32,656 bases of DNA from Candidatus Dadabacteria bacterium (GCA_022826905.1 JAJDUA010000039.1:1-32656), one strand, 5' to 3'; positions 1 to 7,953 are shown, counted from the stretch's first letter. Notes: generated by a model from the sequence alone, not told the origin. Program-made: numbers and translations.

Positions 1-96
1 TCACGTGCAACAAGTCTGTACACGTACTGCAAAAAATATCAGAATTTAAATGAAAACAGGTGGTTACGACTTGTCGCCATTGACAGGAACTTGTAA
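1..96 (+). CDS. Possible C-terminal end of the intron-encoded reverse transcriptase (partial)
   Basis: Frame 1 is open from the window edge to a TAA at 94-96 and encodes 31 residues (ending ...RLVAIDRNL), about 85 bases before domain V. This is where the maturase/reverse transcriptase ORF of such introns normally ends. No catalytic motif is inside the window, so the call rests on position only. It could equally be non-coding intron sequence. Confidence 0.3.
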   Translation, partial: SRATSLYTYCKKYQNLNENRWLRLVAIDRNL

Positions 97-254
97 GCTA
101 TGGCAAAATCAAGCGTGAAGACGGTAAACTCCCGCTAGGACTTGTTTCCTGCAGCCGGAATCAGTAGCTTAAATCCATCGAACCGCCACGTACGGACCCG
201 TACGCGTGGTGGTGTGGGAGGGGAGAAATCGCGAGGTTTCCCCCTATCCCGATT
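1..254 (+). mobile_element. Group II intron, 3' end (domains V and VI)
   Basis: The sequence folds into a domain-V-like hairpin at about 182-213. The lower stem pairs 182-189 with 206-213, a two-base bulge (GC) lies at 204-205, the upper stem pairs 190-194 with 199-203, and the loop is four bases. A second hairpin at about 220-244 (GGGG arm against CCCC arm, GCGA loop) fits domain VI, followed by a short tail ending near CCCGATT. The GTGGTGTGGGAGGGG segment after domain V is typical of bacterial introns that encode a reverse transcriptase. The 5' part lies outside the window. The exact 3' splice point (about 253-254) is inferred. The feature is intron RNA on the plus strand. Confidence 0.75.
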
Positions 255-282
255 GCTGTTTTAAAATTTTTTTAATTTTCCC

Positions 283-310
283 TTGACAGTTTAAGTAAAT
301 TACTTATATT
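283..310 (+). promoter_or_regulatory. Sigma70-type promoter downstream of the intron
   Basis: A perfect -35 TTGACA (283-288) and a -10 TATATT (305-310) are separated by 16 bp. Transcription would start near 317. The only element before the next gene is the terminator at 369-405, so the product would be a short RNA of about 90 nt unless the terminator is read through into the copper genes. Confidence 0.55.
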
Positions 311-368
311 TATAGCGTTGATTAGAAACATTGATCAATACTCATCCTTCATCCTCCTTTTTGTTATG

Positions 369-406
369 AAGAGCGCCTCGGCCCCCCTGAGGCGCTCTTT
401 TTTTGT
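369..406 (+). terminator. Strong intrinsic terminator
   Basis: An 11-bp perfect stem (AAGAGCGCCTC, 369-379, with GAGGCGCTCTT, 389-399) encloses a C-rich 9-nt loop and runs into an eight-T tract. It lies 57 bp before the SCO1 gene and would stop transcription coming from the intron side. Confidence 0.85.
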
Positions 407-462
407 CTAATCCTAAAGTTTATGTATATTTCCTGCCCTGATCTGTTACGGAGTCTCATGGA

Positions 463-1053
463 ATGAAACGGCACTACTGGCTTTTAACCACTTTGGCGCT
501 GATCGCTCTTGTGTGGGTTGCGGTTCTCGGGTTTCTTCGCACTGACAAGGGAAGCTTCCACGGGGATGAGTATCGCCGCCCCGCCTTTGATTTTTCCCTG
601 ACCGACCACCGGAACCGGGAGTTTTCTCTTTCCCATCACCCGGACAAGGTCATACTGCTTAACTTCGGCTTTACCAACTGTCCGGACATATGCCCCACCA
701 TTCTGGGGACGCTGGGAGAGGTGCTTGATCTGGTGGAAGACGAGAGGGCCACGGCACTTTTCATAACCGTTGACCCGCAGCGCGACACCGTGGCCAGGCT
801 CGGGGCCTACATTCCGTTTTTCCACGACCGAATAGTCGGTCTCACCGGTCCGGAGCAGATTATAAAGCAGGTAAACGACGCCTGCGGGACCTTTTATTCA
901 AAGGAGCGGGGAACCTCGGAATCGGACTATGGCATGGTTCATTCGCCCGCGGTTTACCTGATAGGTCCCGGCGGTGAGATGATGCTCCGCTACCCCGAGG
1001 AAAAACTTGACCCGAAGAAAATCGCAGGCGACGTAAAACGTCTTCTCCTGTAG
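463..1053 (+). CDS. SCO1/SenC-family copper chaperone
   Basis: This 196-aa membrane-anchored thioredoxin-fold protein delivers copper to the CuA centre of cytochrome c oxidase. One N-terminal membrane segment (about residues 6-25) precedes the periplasmic domain. The family copper site is complete: C73 and C77 in the CPDICP motif, and the distal H160 in the GMVHSPAVYLI segment. The ATG at 463 is chosen because an upstream ATG at 458 meets a stop at once and a GGAG sits 9 nt upstream. The PCuAC gene starts directly after its stop codon, so the two form an operon for oxidase copper insertion. Confidence 0.93.
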   Translation: MKRHYWLLTTLALIALVWVAVLGFLRTDKGSFHGDEYRRPAFDFSLTDHRNREFSLSHHPDKVILLNFGFTNCPDICPTILGTLGEVLDLVEDERATALFITVDPQRDTVARLGAYIPFFHDRIVGLTGPEQIIKQVNDACGTFYSKERGTSESDYGMVHSPAVYLIGPGGEMMLRYPEEKLDPKKIAGDVKRLLL

Positions 1054-1521
1054 GTGCCCATGAACGTTAGAAGAGTGCTGCTCGTTTTAGTTGTTTTCCT
1101 TCTTGTTGCTCCCCCGGCTTGGAGTAACGGGGAAATCTCCGTTAAGGACCCGTGGGTAAGGCAAAATCCCCCCGGGACTTCCGTAACCGCGGCCTACATG
1201 GTTATCGAGAATCTCTCTTCGGCGGGAGACGAACTTGTGGAGGCGGGCTGCAGCTGCTCCGCTTCGGCCTCGATTCACGTTACAGAGATGAGGGAAGATT
1301 CAATGGCAATGAAGAAGGTCGCTTCCATTGAGGTTCCGGCGGGCACGTCGGTTGCCCTCTCGCCGGGAGGCTATCACTTGATGCTCGAAGGCCTCTCGGG
1401 CGACATAAAAGAAAGCGTGATTCTGGAGTTAAAGTTCCGCTCGGGCGCGCGGATATCGGTTACGGCGCCTGTCCTTGATCCCCCGGAGGCAAGCCGCCGA
1501 AGCCACCACCACCATCACTAG
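1054..1521 (+). CDS. PCuAC-family periplasmic copper chaperone
   Basis: The 155-aa protein has a signal peptide (cleavage near PAWSNG) and a DUF461/PCuAC fold. It binds Cu(I) in the periplasm and works with SCO1 in oxidase metallation. The family copper ligands are visible as HVTEM and, further on, the GGYHLM pair. Two oddities are an extra CSCS cysteine cluster before the first histidine and a C-terminal tail ending in five consecutive histidines, which may be an additional metal site. The GTG at 1054 abuts the SCO1 stop; an ATG at 1060 is an alternative that gives a protein two residues shorter. The 3' end overlaps the convergent bactofilin gene by 4 nt. Confidence 0.9.
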   Translation: MPMNVRRVLLVLVVFLLVAPPAWSNGEISVKDPWVRQNPPGTSVTAAYMVIENLSSAGDELVEAGCSCSASASIHVTEMREDSMAMKKVASIEVPAGTSVALSPGGYHLMLEGLSGDIKESVILELKFRSGARISVTAPVLDPPEASRRSHHHHH

Positions 1522-1934
1522 GGTTTAGTGACTTGTGAGGGGCCGGGAACCTGGCCTTTATCCTTTGGGCTTTTCTGTGGGGGGCTTTTCATTTCGCACT
1601 TCGCCCTCATGATTCCTCCGGCCTCGGTTATCAGGGTCTCGATCAGGACTTCTCCGGTTATTTCCCCCGTGCTTTTGATCTCGAGCGCCTCGGCATCTAT
1701 CTTTCCGGTTACTTTCCCGAATATGATGACCTCTCTGGCGTTTATGTCCCCGGTCACCGAACCGTTAGGACCCACCACGATTGAGCTGGTGACTTTTATG
1801 TCTCCCTTGAGCTCGCCTTCAACCTTCATCGATCCCTCGCACGAGATGATTCCCTCGAACACCACGCCTTCGCCCAGAACCGTTTCCACGGCACCCGGGT
1901 TACCGCTTTTGTTCTTCTGCTTGCTGTTGTACAT
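1518..1934 (-). CDS. Bactofilin (DUF583) cytoskeletal protein
   Basis: This 138-aa protein is built almost entirely of the right-handed beta-helix repeat typical of bactofilins (VFEGIISCEGSMKVEGELKG, then further turns with I/V at regular spacing). The termini are short, disordered and lysine/proline rich. Bactofilins polymerise without nucleotide into membrane-associated filaments that localise cell-wall enzymes. It follows the LytM-peptidase gene by 12 nt on the same strand, a pairing common in Gram-negative bacteria and consistent with a shape or wall-remodelling module. There is no sign of truncation. Confidence 0.93.
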   Translation of the reverse strand: MYNSKQKNKSGNPGAVETVLGEGVVFEGIISCEGSMKVEGELKGDIKVTSSIVVGPNGSVTGDINAREVIIFGKVTGKIDAEALEIKSTGEITGEVLIETLITEAGGIMRAKCEMKSPPQKSPKDKGQVPGPSQVTKP

Positions 1935-1946
1935 GCGGGGTTTCCC

Positions 1947-2789
1947 TTATCTTACGTATTTTTCAGGGTTGATCCTTCTTCCGTGCCTTATTATCTCGTA
2001 GTGAAGATGCGGCCCGGTCGAGCGGCCTGTTGATCCTACTTCCCCTATCTTCTCTCCCGCTACGACCTTCTGGCCCTTGGTGACGCTTATCTTGGAGAGA
2101 TGTCCGTAGAGAGTCTTGTAACCTTTTTTGTGCCTGATAATAACGTGCTTTCCGTAGCCCTTATCGTACTTGGCCTTCTCAACCACCCCGTCCGCCGTTG
2201 CCGCGGCCGCGTCTCCTATCTTTCCCCTGAAATCTATTCCGCCGTGGAACTCCCTGGCCTCCGAGAAGGGAGATTTCCTGTAGCCGTAGCGCGAGGAGAT
2301 TCCTCCCCGGGTGGGCTTTCCGAGAGGAATGAAGTCCAGGACCTTGGCGAGGCGGTCTATGTCCTTCTCCACCGCGTCAAAGTAATCGTGACCGATATCG
2401 CTTGTCCGGAAGCCGCTCCCTCCCGCGGGGAGAGTTCTTCTCCGCTTTTTCTCAGAGAGCGTCCTCTCCATGGAGGCAAGTTTTTTCTCGAGACGAAGGA
2501 CCCTTTTTATGAACCTGTCCTCAAGTTTCTTGTCCCCGATTATGTCATGCGACATCGCCTCGACGGCGCTCAGCAGTTCGTCTATCTCGGCCTGCTTCTG
2601 CGCCCGGATATCCTGCGCGTCCCCGTAGAACTTGTATGAGAGAAAGAAGGAGAGAAGCGCGCCCAGCACGAAAACCCCAAGGGCGCCCAGCAGCAGCTGA
2701 AACCGTTCCCTGCCTATGCCCCAGGACCTGGTCCAGCCGAACTTGTTACAGCATACTATGAATGATAACCCGTCGTTTCTTTTCTCCAC
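1947..2789 (-). CDS. Membrane-anchored M23 (LytM-type) peptidase
   Basis: The 280-aa protein has a cytoplasmic N-tail, one membrane helix (about 31-52), a coiled-coil stretch (about 60-115) and a C-terminal M23 domain (about 163-268). The zinc ligands are present: H182 and D186 in HGGIDFRG, and H263 in HLHYE. An active peptidase cleaving peptidoglycan cross-links in the periplasm is therefore expected, not a degenerate activator. The GTG at 2789 follows a purine-rich GAAGG. The gene heads an operon with bactofilin, driven by the promoter at 2843-2870. Confidence 0.9.
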   Translation of the reverse strand: MEKRNDGLSFIVCCNKFGWTRSWGIGRERFQLLLGALGVFVLGALLSFFLSYKFYGDAQDIRAQKQAEIDELLSAVEAMSHDIIGDKKLEDRFIKRVLRLEKKLASMERTLSEKKRRRTLPAGGSGFRTSDIGHDYFDAVEKDIDRLAKVLDFIPLGKPTRGGISSRYGYRKSPFSEAREFHGGIDFRGKIGDAAAATADGVVEKAKYDKGYGKHVIIRHKKGYKTLYGHLSKISVTKGQKVVAGEKIGEVGSTGRSTGPHLHYEIIRHGRRINPEKYVR

Positions 2790-2842
2790 CCTTCACCCCG
2801 CTGCCGCCCGGTAGCGGCTCAATATAACGTGAATGCTAAGTA

Positions 2843-2870
2843 AGAATAATTGATAAAAGCCCCTTGTCAA
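2843..2870 (-). promoter_or_regulatory. Promoter of the peptidase-bactofilin operon
   Basis: On the minus strand a perfect TTGACA (complement of 2865-2870) is followed after 16 bp by TATTCT (complement of 2843-2848). The leader of about 50 nt contains a GCCGC/GCGGC hairpin just before the GTG start at 2789. Confidence 0.6.
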
Positions 2871-2911
2871 AGAAATAGCAAGTGATCGCAGCACCTTGTA
2901 GCGGGGAACTT

Positions 2912-3733
2912 TCACTTGCCCGAATAGCCCGAGATCCTCCCGAGCTGCTCGAGGCTCCTTACCCCCTCGTGGAACTCTCCGCCGATTTCCCAGGTAGGGT
3001 AGCTTTTTATGTTCTTGGCCGCGCAGAGGTCGGGGTCGGGGTCGGGACCGCTTCGGCTGCACTCTACGTAGGTTATGTAGCCGAAGGCCCCCCCGAAAAG
3101 CTCCTTCTGCTTCTCGCAGTGAACGCAGGTGTATGAGCCGTACATGGTCGCTCCGCGCTCCGAGAGGTATTTCGCAAGGCTTACCTGGTAGAAGGTGGCC
3201 GCGGACGGCGGGTCCTCCTGCGGGGCGGGGGAATGAATGGAGTAAGACGCGGCAAACACCAGGACAAACAGGGCCGCCGCTACGCCGAAAGACCTTATGA
3301 CGCCGCCGGTTGTTTGAGAGGCCGCCAGCAGAAACAGTGCTACCGCGATTGCGGCCGAGGCGACGCACCATGAGCAAAACGCCTCTATTATGAAAAGTTC
3401 GAGGTAGGTCAGGTAGGCTGAAAAACCGACGGCCGCAGCCGACAGCCAGAAAAGAAGGTTCCACCTTGTCCGCCGCCCAAGGCGCGAGACGGAAACGGCA
3501 GCCATGGCCGCATATCCCAAAACTCCGAGCAGCGAGACCGGAATGCCTCCGATGCTCGAGTACCGGCTCTCCCTCACCATGTCGCAGCCCTTGCCCGTGA
3601 GGCAGAGCTCCGTGCCCCCGAGCACGAAATCAGCCACAAGCAGGTATCCCGATACGAGCGTTCCAAGCGCGCAGAGAACGAATGCCGCTCCCGCATGATT
3701 GCCGAGAAAGCTCTTTTTCCGTCTCATAGTCAT
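2912..3733 (-). CDS. VKOR-thioredoxin fusion (disulfide-bond formation)
   Basis: This 273-aa protein joins a vitamin K epoxide reductase domain (four to five helices, about 12-165) to a periplasmic thioredoxin-like domain (about 180-270). VKOR features are the loop cysteines C44 and C50 and the CSWC redox pair (120-123). The thioredoxin motif is CVHC (203-206), with a cis-proline segment SYPTWEI. Such fusions replace DsbB plus DsbA: quinone oxidises the VKOR cysteines, which oxidise the thioredoxin domain, which oxidises exported proteins. The gene stands alone. A TATAAT lies 10 nt before the ATG at 3733; a second ATG is at 3727. Confidence 0.92.
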   Translation of the reverse strand: MTMRRKKSFLGNHAGAAFVLCALGTLVSGYLLVADFVLGGTELCLTGKGCDMVRESRYSSIGGIPVSLLGVLGYAAMAAVSVSRLGRRTRWNLLFWLSAAAVGFSAYLTYLELFIIEAFCSWCVASAAIAVALFLLAASQTTGGVIRSFGVAAALFVLVFAASYSIHSPAPQEDPPSAATFYQVSLAKYLSERGATMYGSYTCVHCEKQKELFGGAFGYITYVECSRSGPDPDPDLCAAKNIKSYPTWEIGGEFHEGVRSLEQLGRISGYSGK

Positions 3734-3743
3734 CCCGACCGGT

Positions 3744-3749
3744 ATTATA
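3744..3749 (-). promoter_or_regulatory. -10 element close to the VKOR start codon
   Basis: The complement of 3744-3749 is a perfect TATAAT exactly 10 nt upstream of the ATG at 3733. The -35 (TTCTAA, complement of 3767-3772) is weak. If used, the transcript would be nearly leaderless. Confidence 0.4.
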
Positions 3750-3904
3750 CAGATTATCCGCGGGTTTTAGAAACCTCCTTCCCCGCAACTTTAAGGCCGT
3801 GTTAACGGTTTTTAAAAGGGGAATTAAAAAACGCAAAACCTTCGGTTTACCCCTTGTTTTTTGCGCTCCATGCGGTTTTTATTTTATACAGGGTTTCTGG
3901 AAAG

Positions 3905-4531
3905 ATGATCAACAACGACAACATAGCTCAAAAGGTAACGTTTCCGCGCCCCGCCGAGGGCGGCAGGACCACGGGCGCGGCGAACTTCGTCTCCACCGTT
4001 TTCTCACCCCCGCTTGTGGTTTTCTACGCGGTGATTCTCTGCTCCTACTCGATCGACCACTCCTCCAAGTTCCTCTGGACCTCTTTTTTCGTGCTCCTCT
4101 TCGTGCTCGCCCCGACGGCCTATATCTTCTATCTCATGGGCCAGGGCAAGGTTACGGATTTCCACATGAGCGTGAGGGAGGAGCGTATAAGGCCCCTCAG
4201 CATTGTTTTCATCTACTCGGTATTCTCGCTTCTTATCTACGGTTTCGTCGGCGGCCCGGGCGCCCTTGTAACCTTCGGCTATTCGTGCCTGGCGCTTACG
4301 GGCCTCTGGATACTGGTGTCGCTTTACTGGAAGATAAGCGGTCACTGCGCCGCCATGGGCGCGCTCGGGGCTATGGTGTTTGCTCATCCGCACGAAACCT
4401 TGGTCTTCGTTATCCCTGTCCTTGCCCTGCTGGTCGCTTGGTCGAGGGTGAGGCTCGGATGCCACAGCCCGGCTCAGACCCTGGTCGGACTGGTTCTCGG
4501 GGTCGCGGTCTTCTGGCTTTTCCTTTCCTGA
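3905..4531 (+). CDS. PAP2-superfamily membrane phosphatase-like protein
   Basis: The 208-aa protein has about five membrane helices and recognisable PAP2 signatures: REERIRP (motif 1), SGHCAAMG (motif 2) and SRVRLGCHSPAQ (motif 3). The catalytic histidines of motifs 2 and 3 are present. The final aspartate usual in motif 3 is replaced by glutamine and motif 1 has arginine in place of lysine, so activity is plausible but not certain. The substrate is probably a lipid or isoprenoid phosphate in the membrane. The ATG at 3905 is preferred over an upstream TTG because it begins at a family-like soluble N-terminus; the upstream GGAAAG lies very close to it. The gene is convergent with the next one. 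Confidence 0.75.
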   Translation: MINNDNIAQKVTFPRPAEGGRTTGAANFVSTVFSPPLVVFYAVILCSYSIDHSSKFLWTSFFVLLFVLAPTAYIFYLMGQGKVTDFHMSVREERIRPLSIVFIYSVFSLLIYGFVGGPGALVTFGYSCLALTGLWILVSLYWKISGHCAAMGALGAMVFAHPHETLVFVIPVLALLVAWSRVRLGCHSPAQTLVGLVLGVAVFWLFLS

Positions 4532-4554
4532 TTTTCCCCACGGGGGCTTTTTTC

Positions 4555-5628
4555 TCAGAGAAAAAGATCAAGAAGCCCTTTCTGCTCGGCGTCTTCAATG
4601 GGGGAACCGGTCGGATGTCCGTATTCCTCTTCGCCCCCGTAGCGCTCGGCAAGGGCGAGAATGGTTTCCGATATGTCGGGAACGACATCCCTGTAGGACT
4701 CGGGCCTGGCCCGGGGAAGTGATACCCATCTCTCAAGTATGCTGTCGAAATCCCCGCCCACCTTGTGGAGCACCTCAAATCCCATCTCCTCAAGCGCCAC
4801 CGCGTTGCATTCCTGCTCGTACTGCCCCTTCATCGGCACCGCAAGCAGCTTCTTGCCGAGGAAAAGGGCCTCGGACGGCGTCTCGAACCCGGCGTTTGTG
4901 AGTATGCCCTCGCTTCCGGTGAAGCTTTCTATGAACTTCTCGTAGCTTACCGGGTACACGGTGACGTTTCCTTCGGTGTAGGTCTCTCCCTTGTAGTGTT
5001 TTGAGAAAAGTTCCCAGCGCACGTCGATTTTCCCGAGGTGACCGATCAGTTTCCTCTCGTCGAAGCTCGGCAGGTAGACCGTGTAGTGGCCGTTTCGGCG
5101 CACTTCGTAGCGGCGAAGCTCCTTTCTTATTATGGGGGTTTTTATGAAGTTGTCGTACTCGCGGAAATGAAGCCCGAGCGGTATGCACACCGGAGCGTAC
5201 CACTTTATTATGAATTCCATTATCTTGTTCGGCTTCCCGGGCCTCGGGGTCTTGGGCGAGGCGAACGAGGTCTGGTGGGAGAGAGACACGCAGGGCCTTT
5301 TCTTGAGGCGGCACGCCCACGAGGATATGGGCTCGAAGTCGCTTATCACCATGTCGTAGTCCCCGACAGGAAGATCGTTAACGTCGGCAAGCAGCTTGTC
5401 GAAGCGGGCCTTCTTTATGGAGGCGTAATAGTCGATTCCGCCGTTTTTCCCGAAAACGAACCCGAGTCCCCGCAGGTTGTACTTCACCTCGAAGCCGAGA
5501 TCTATCTCGTGCTGGCGCTCGCTTACCAGTATGTCGATCTCGGCCGACTTTCGAAGCTCGGCTATCACGTCTTTTGAGCGGCTTATGTGGCCGTTTCCGG
5601 TTCCCTGTATGGCGTAGAGTATCTTCAA
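4555..5628 (-). CDS. MJ1255/VC2487-type glycosyltransferase
   Basis: This protein of about 357 aa has a GT-B fold layout like the MurG/UGT group. The N-terminal glycine-rich loop (KILYAIQGTGNGHISR) binds the acceptor side. The C-terminal half contains the EGILTNAGFETPSEALFLGK nucleotide-sugar site, followed by PMKGQYEQECNA. It matches the family named after MJ1255; the sugar and acceptor are unknown. I place the start at the TTG at 5628, because AGGAGAAGAGG lies just upstream and the conserved domain starts there. A longer open frame to 5721 has no such support. Confidence 0.82.
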   Translation of the reverse strand: MKILYAIQGTGNGHISRSKDVIAELRKSAEIDILVSERQHEIDLGFEVKYNLRGLGFVFGKNGGIDYYASIKKARFDKLLADVNDLPVGDYDMVISDFEPISSWACRLKKRPCVSLSHQTSFASPKTPRPGKPNKIMEFIIKWYAPVCIPLGLHFREYDNFIKTPIIRKELRRYEVRRNGHYTVYLPSFDERKLIGHLGKIDVRWELFSKHYKGETYTEGNVTVYPVSYEKFIESFTGSEGILTNAGFETPSEALFLGKKLLAVPMKGQYEQECNAVALEEMGFEVLHKVGGDFDSILERWVSLPRARPESYRDVVPDISETILALAERYGGEEEYGHPTGSPIEDAEQKGLLDLFL

Positions 5629-5867
5629 ACCTCTTCTCCTCGTGCGTAGCGTAATTCTAAACAGTTTTGCGGGCGTTGTTAAACATACCCCCGGGCGCTG
5701 ATTATTCCCGATCTTCGTCAAAGCGGCGTAAAGCTCCCGTTAAGGGGCGGTTAACGCTTCCCGCGGGGGATTTTCCCGCACTGTAGAAGATCAAATTATT
5801 GTGACTAACTGCGGGATCATATTGACTGTTGACGTAACTAGTCAATATGATATGCTAGAACAGGTAA
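5629..5867. other. Intergenic region before higBA
   Basis: There is no gene here. The right end holds the higBA promoter/operator (5816-5851). The left part is the upstream region of the glycosyltransferase, in which I see no clear promoter. Confidence 0.5.
5816..5851 (+). promoter_or_regulatory. higBA operator and promoter
   Basis: A perfect 12-bp inverted repeat, ATCATATTGACT (5816-5827) and AGTCAATATGAT (5840-5851), is separated by 12 bp. The repeat arms contain the -35 (TTGACT, 5822-5827) and the -10 (TATGAT, 5846-5851; 18-bp spacing). A bound HigA-type dimer would therefore block RNA polymerase, as expected for toxin-antitoxin autoregulation. Confidence 0.75.
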
Positions 5868-6143
5868 ATGATAAAAAGCTTTAAATGTAAGAAAACAAAA
5901 CGCTTGTTCAATGGAGAACGTGTCTCCGATTTCTCGGGTTTTTCCAGACAAGCCGAGAAGCGGCTGAGGATGCTGGATGCTTCCGAGACGCTTGAAGATC
6001 TGAGGGCCTTGAGAAGCAATCGCCTTGAGGCATTATATGGTGACAGGACAGGGCAATACAGCATACGAATTAACAAACAATGGCGCGTATGTTTCAGATG
6101 GGAAAAAGGCGCCTGTGACGTGGAGATCGTAGATTATCATTAG
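5868..6143 (+). CDS. higB: HigB/RelE-family toxin
   Basis: This 91-aa RelE-fold mRNA interferase candidate has the family layout: the SFKCKKTKRLF N-terminus, the helical pair RQAEKRLRMLDASETLEDLR, and the core strands GDRTGQYSIRINKQWRVCFRW with C-terminal VEIVDYH. HigB proteins cleave mRNA on the ribosome and are neutralised by HigA. The basic residues of the active surface (R in SIRINKQWRVCF, terminal H) are kept, so it looks functional. It lies 35 bp upstream of the antitoxin gene, the toxin-first order typical of hig operons, under the palindromic operator at 5816-5851. Confidence 0.9.
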   Translation: MIKSFKCKKTKRLFNGERVSDFSGFSRQAEKRLRMLDASETLEDLRALRSNRLEALYGDRTGQYSIRINKQWRVCFRWEKGACDVEIVDYH

Positions 6144-6178
6144 ATCAATATAAAAACGAAAGGCAGGAGGTAACGGCA

Positions 6179-6481
6179 ATGGCCAGGGAACCTATTCACC
6201 CCGGTGAGTTTCTTATTGACGAACTTAGGGAAATCAAGGTGACGCCGACGGAGCTGTCTCGTCGTATCGGTGTGCCGCCAAATCGAATTTCCCAGATCGT
6301 TCGCGGGAAGCGGGATATAACGGTTGATACCGCCTTGCGGCTTGGGCAGTTTTTCGGTACCACGCCCGAACTCTGGATCAATCTGCAAAGAGATTATGAT
6401 CTTGACAAGGTGAGGGCTGAATCATGGCCGGAGATTCAAAAGATTCGCCGCTGGCAACCTGAAACCGGTTCGCATGGATAA
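6179..6481 (+). CDS. higA: HigA-family antitoxin (Xre-type HTH)
   Basis: The 100-aa protein begins with the family signature IHPGEFLIDEL and continues with a helix-turn-helix (VTPTELSRRIGVPPNRISQI, about 21-40), then the DTALRLGQFFGTTPELWINL segment typical of HigA. It binds HigB and represses the operon through the upstream inverted repeat. An AGGAGGT eight nucleotides before the ATG gives much stronger translation than the toxin start, which fits the need for antitoxin excess. It is complete. Confidence 0.93.
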   Translation: MAREPIHPGEFLIDELREIKVTPTELSRRIGVPPNRISQIVRGKRDITVDTALRLGQFFGTTPELWINLQRDYDLDKVRAESWPEIQKIRRWQPETGSHG

Positions 6482-6749
6482 TTTGCCTCGGGCCGGATAT
6501 TCACCGGGTTATAGCCGGCTGCGTTCAACAAAGGCAGTTTCTTTATGTGTCCGCTTTTGCTCTCGGACTACGTGACATGGACATGATTCTTCCAATACCA
6601 AGATGTCATAGCTGTTTCCTCGGAATTCATCCAGCCTCATACTTGCGGGGCTATGTGGATAACCGGGGGTTTCCGAGCTTGAATAGATGACTTCTTCAAG
6701 TTAACCTAAACGCTTCATTAGCACCCATCTATTCCTTGGAGGACCTTAC
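6482..6749. other. Intergenic region between higA and dapL
   Basis: This is 268 bp with no open frame or RNA gene that I recognise. Its right end carries GGAGG, the ribosome-binding site of dapL. Confidence 0.4.
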
Positions 6750-7916
6750 ATGGAAATCAAATGGGCAAAGAGGATCGAGGAACTTCCCCCCTATCTTTTC
6801 GCCGAGATCGACAGGAAAAAAAACGAGCTTGTCGAGCGCGGGGTCGACGTGATCGACCTCGGGGTGGGCGACCCGGACATACCGACGCCGGATCACATAG
6901 TGGAGTCGCTTCGCGAGGTGGCCGGGAATCCGGAGCACCACCGCTACCCGTCCTACGTGGGCATGCTGTCTTTTCGGGAAGCGGCTGCCGAGTGGTACCG
7001 AGAGCGCTTCGGGGTAAGCCTCGACCCCGCAAAGCAGGTAGTGACCCTTATAGGCTCCAAGGAAGGCGTAGCCCACGCGCCTTTAGCGTTTGTTGACCCG
7101 GGGGACGCGGTGCTCGTGCCAGACCCCGGATACCCCGTGTACCCGGTTTCGACCACGTTTGCCGGAGGGGTTCCCTACGCTATGCCGCTTCTTAAGGAAA
7201 ACGATTTTCTCCCGGACCTTGACGCCATTCCCGCTGAGGTGGCCAAGCGGGCCGTCATGATGTTTCTTAACTATCCGAACAATCCGACGACGGTTCTCGC
7301 CGACGAGAGGTTCTTTGGGGAAGTGGTCGATTTCGCCCGGGAAAACGAGATACTCATCTGCCACGACGCCGCCTACACGGAAATAGCGTTTTACGGAAAA
7401 AATCCCCTGAGCTTCCTCGAGATACCGGGGGCGATGGATGTGGGAATCGAGTTCCACTCGCTTTCAAAGACCTTCAGCATGACCGGGTGGCGCCTGGCCT
7501 TTGCCGCGGGGAACGAGAGGGCAATAGCGGGTCTCGGGAAGATAAAGACGAACATAGACTCGGGGGTTTTCCAGGCGGTCCAGGAGGCGGGCATAACGGC
7601 GCTTCGCAACAGTTCCATCGGGCTTGAGGAGAGAAAGGAAGTCTACAGGGAGCGCCTCGAGATATTCTGCCGCGGCCTTCGGGAAGCGGGCATAAGCTAT
7701 ACGCAGCCCGATGCTACCTTCTACGTGTGGTTCGAGGTTCCCGAGGGTATGACATCTTCAGAGTTCTCGGAGAGAATGCTCACCGAAGCCGGAGTGGTCG
7801 TAACTCCCGGAAACGGTTTCGGGGACTGCGGAGAGGGGTACGCCAGGGTGTCGGTGACGTTTGACACGCAGAGGATAGAGCAGGCGGCCGAGAGGATAGC
7901 TAAGTTCAAGCCGTAG
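6750..7916 (+). CDS. dapL: LL-diaminopimelate aminotransferase
   Basis: This 388-aa PLP enzyme of aminotransferase class I/II converts tetrahydrodipicolinate directly to LL-diaminopimelate, bypassing the succinylase or acetylase routes of lysine and peptidoglycan synthesis. Visible features are the substrate segment YPSYVGMLSFREA, PLP-phosphate residues in GSKEGVAH, NYPNNPTT (174-181), HDAAYTE with D206, and the Schiff-base lysine K240 in SLSKTFSMTGWR. The length fits the family. A GGAGG precedes the ATG. The gene is monocistronic or co-transcribed with the glycosyltransferase 37 bp downstream. Confidence 0.9.
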   Translation: MEIKWAKRIEELPPYLFAEIDRKKNELVERGVDVIDLGVGDPDIPTPDHIVESLREVAGNPEHHRYPSYVGMLSFREAAAEWYRERFGVSLDPAKQVVTLIGSKEGVAHAPLAFVDPGDAVLVPDPGYPVYPVSTTFAGGVPYAMPLLKENDFLPDLDAIPAEVAKRAVMMFLNYPNNPTTVLADERFFGEVVDFARENEILICHDAAYTEIAFYGKNPLSFLEIPGAMDVGIEFHSLSKTFSMTGWRLAFAAGNERAIAGLGKIKTNIDSGVFQAVQEAGITALRNSSIGLEERKEVYRERLEIFCRGLREAGISYTQPDATFYVWFEVPEGMTSSEFSERMLTEAGVVVTPGNGFGDCGEGYARVSVTFDTQRIEQAAERIAKFKP

Positions 7917-7953
7917 GGACGGCCGGGTCTTTAGAGATAAGAGGTTTTGAGAG

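Noticed and set aside
2793-3464. 223-codon minus-strand frame overlapping the VKOR fusion.
   Set aside because: It is an arginine- and proline-rich shadow frame without motifs; the VKOR frame has all catalytic cysteines.
4534-4580. CCCCACGGGGG and CTTTTTTCTCAGAGAAAAAG as a bidirectional terminator between convergent genes.
   Set aside because: The first stem has only a two-base loop and the second is a weak A/T stem partly inside the glycosyltransferase gene; not strong enough to list.
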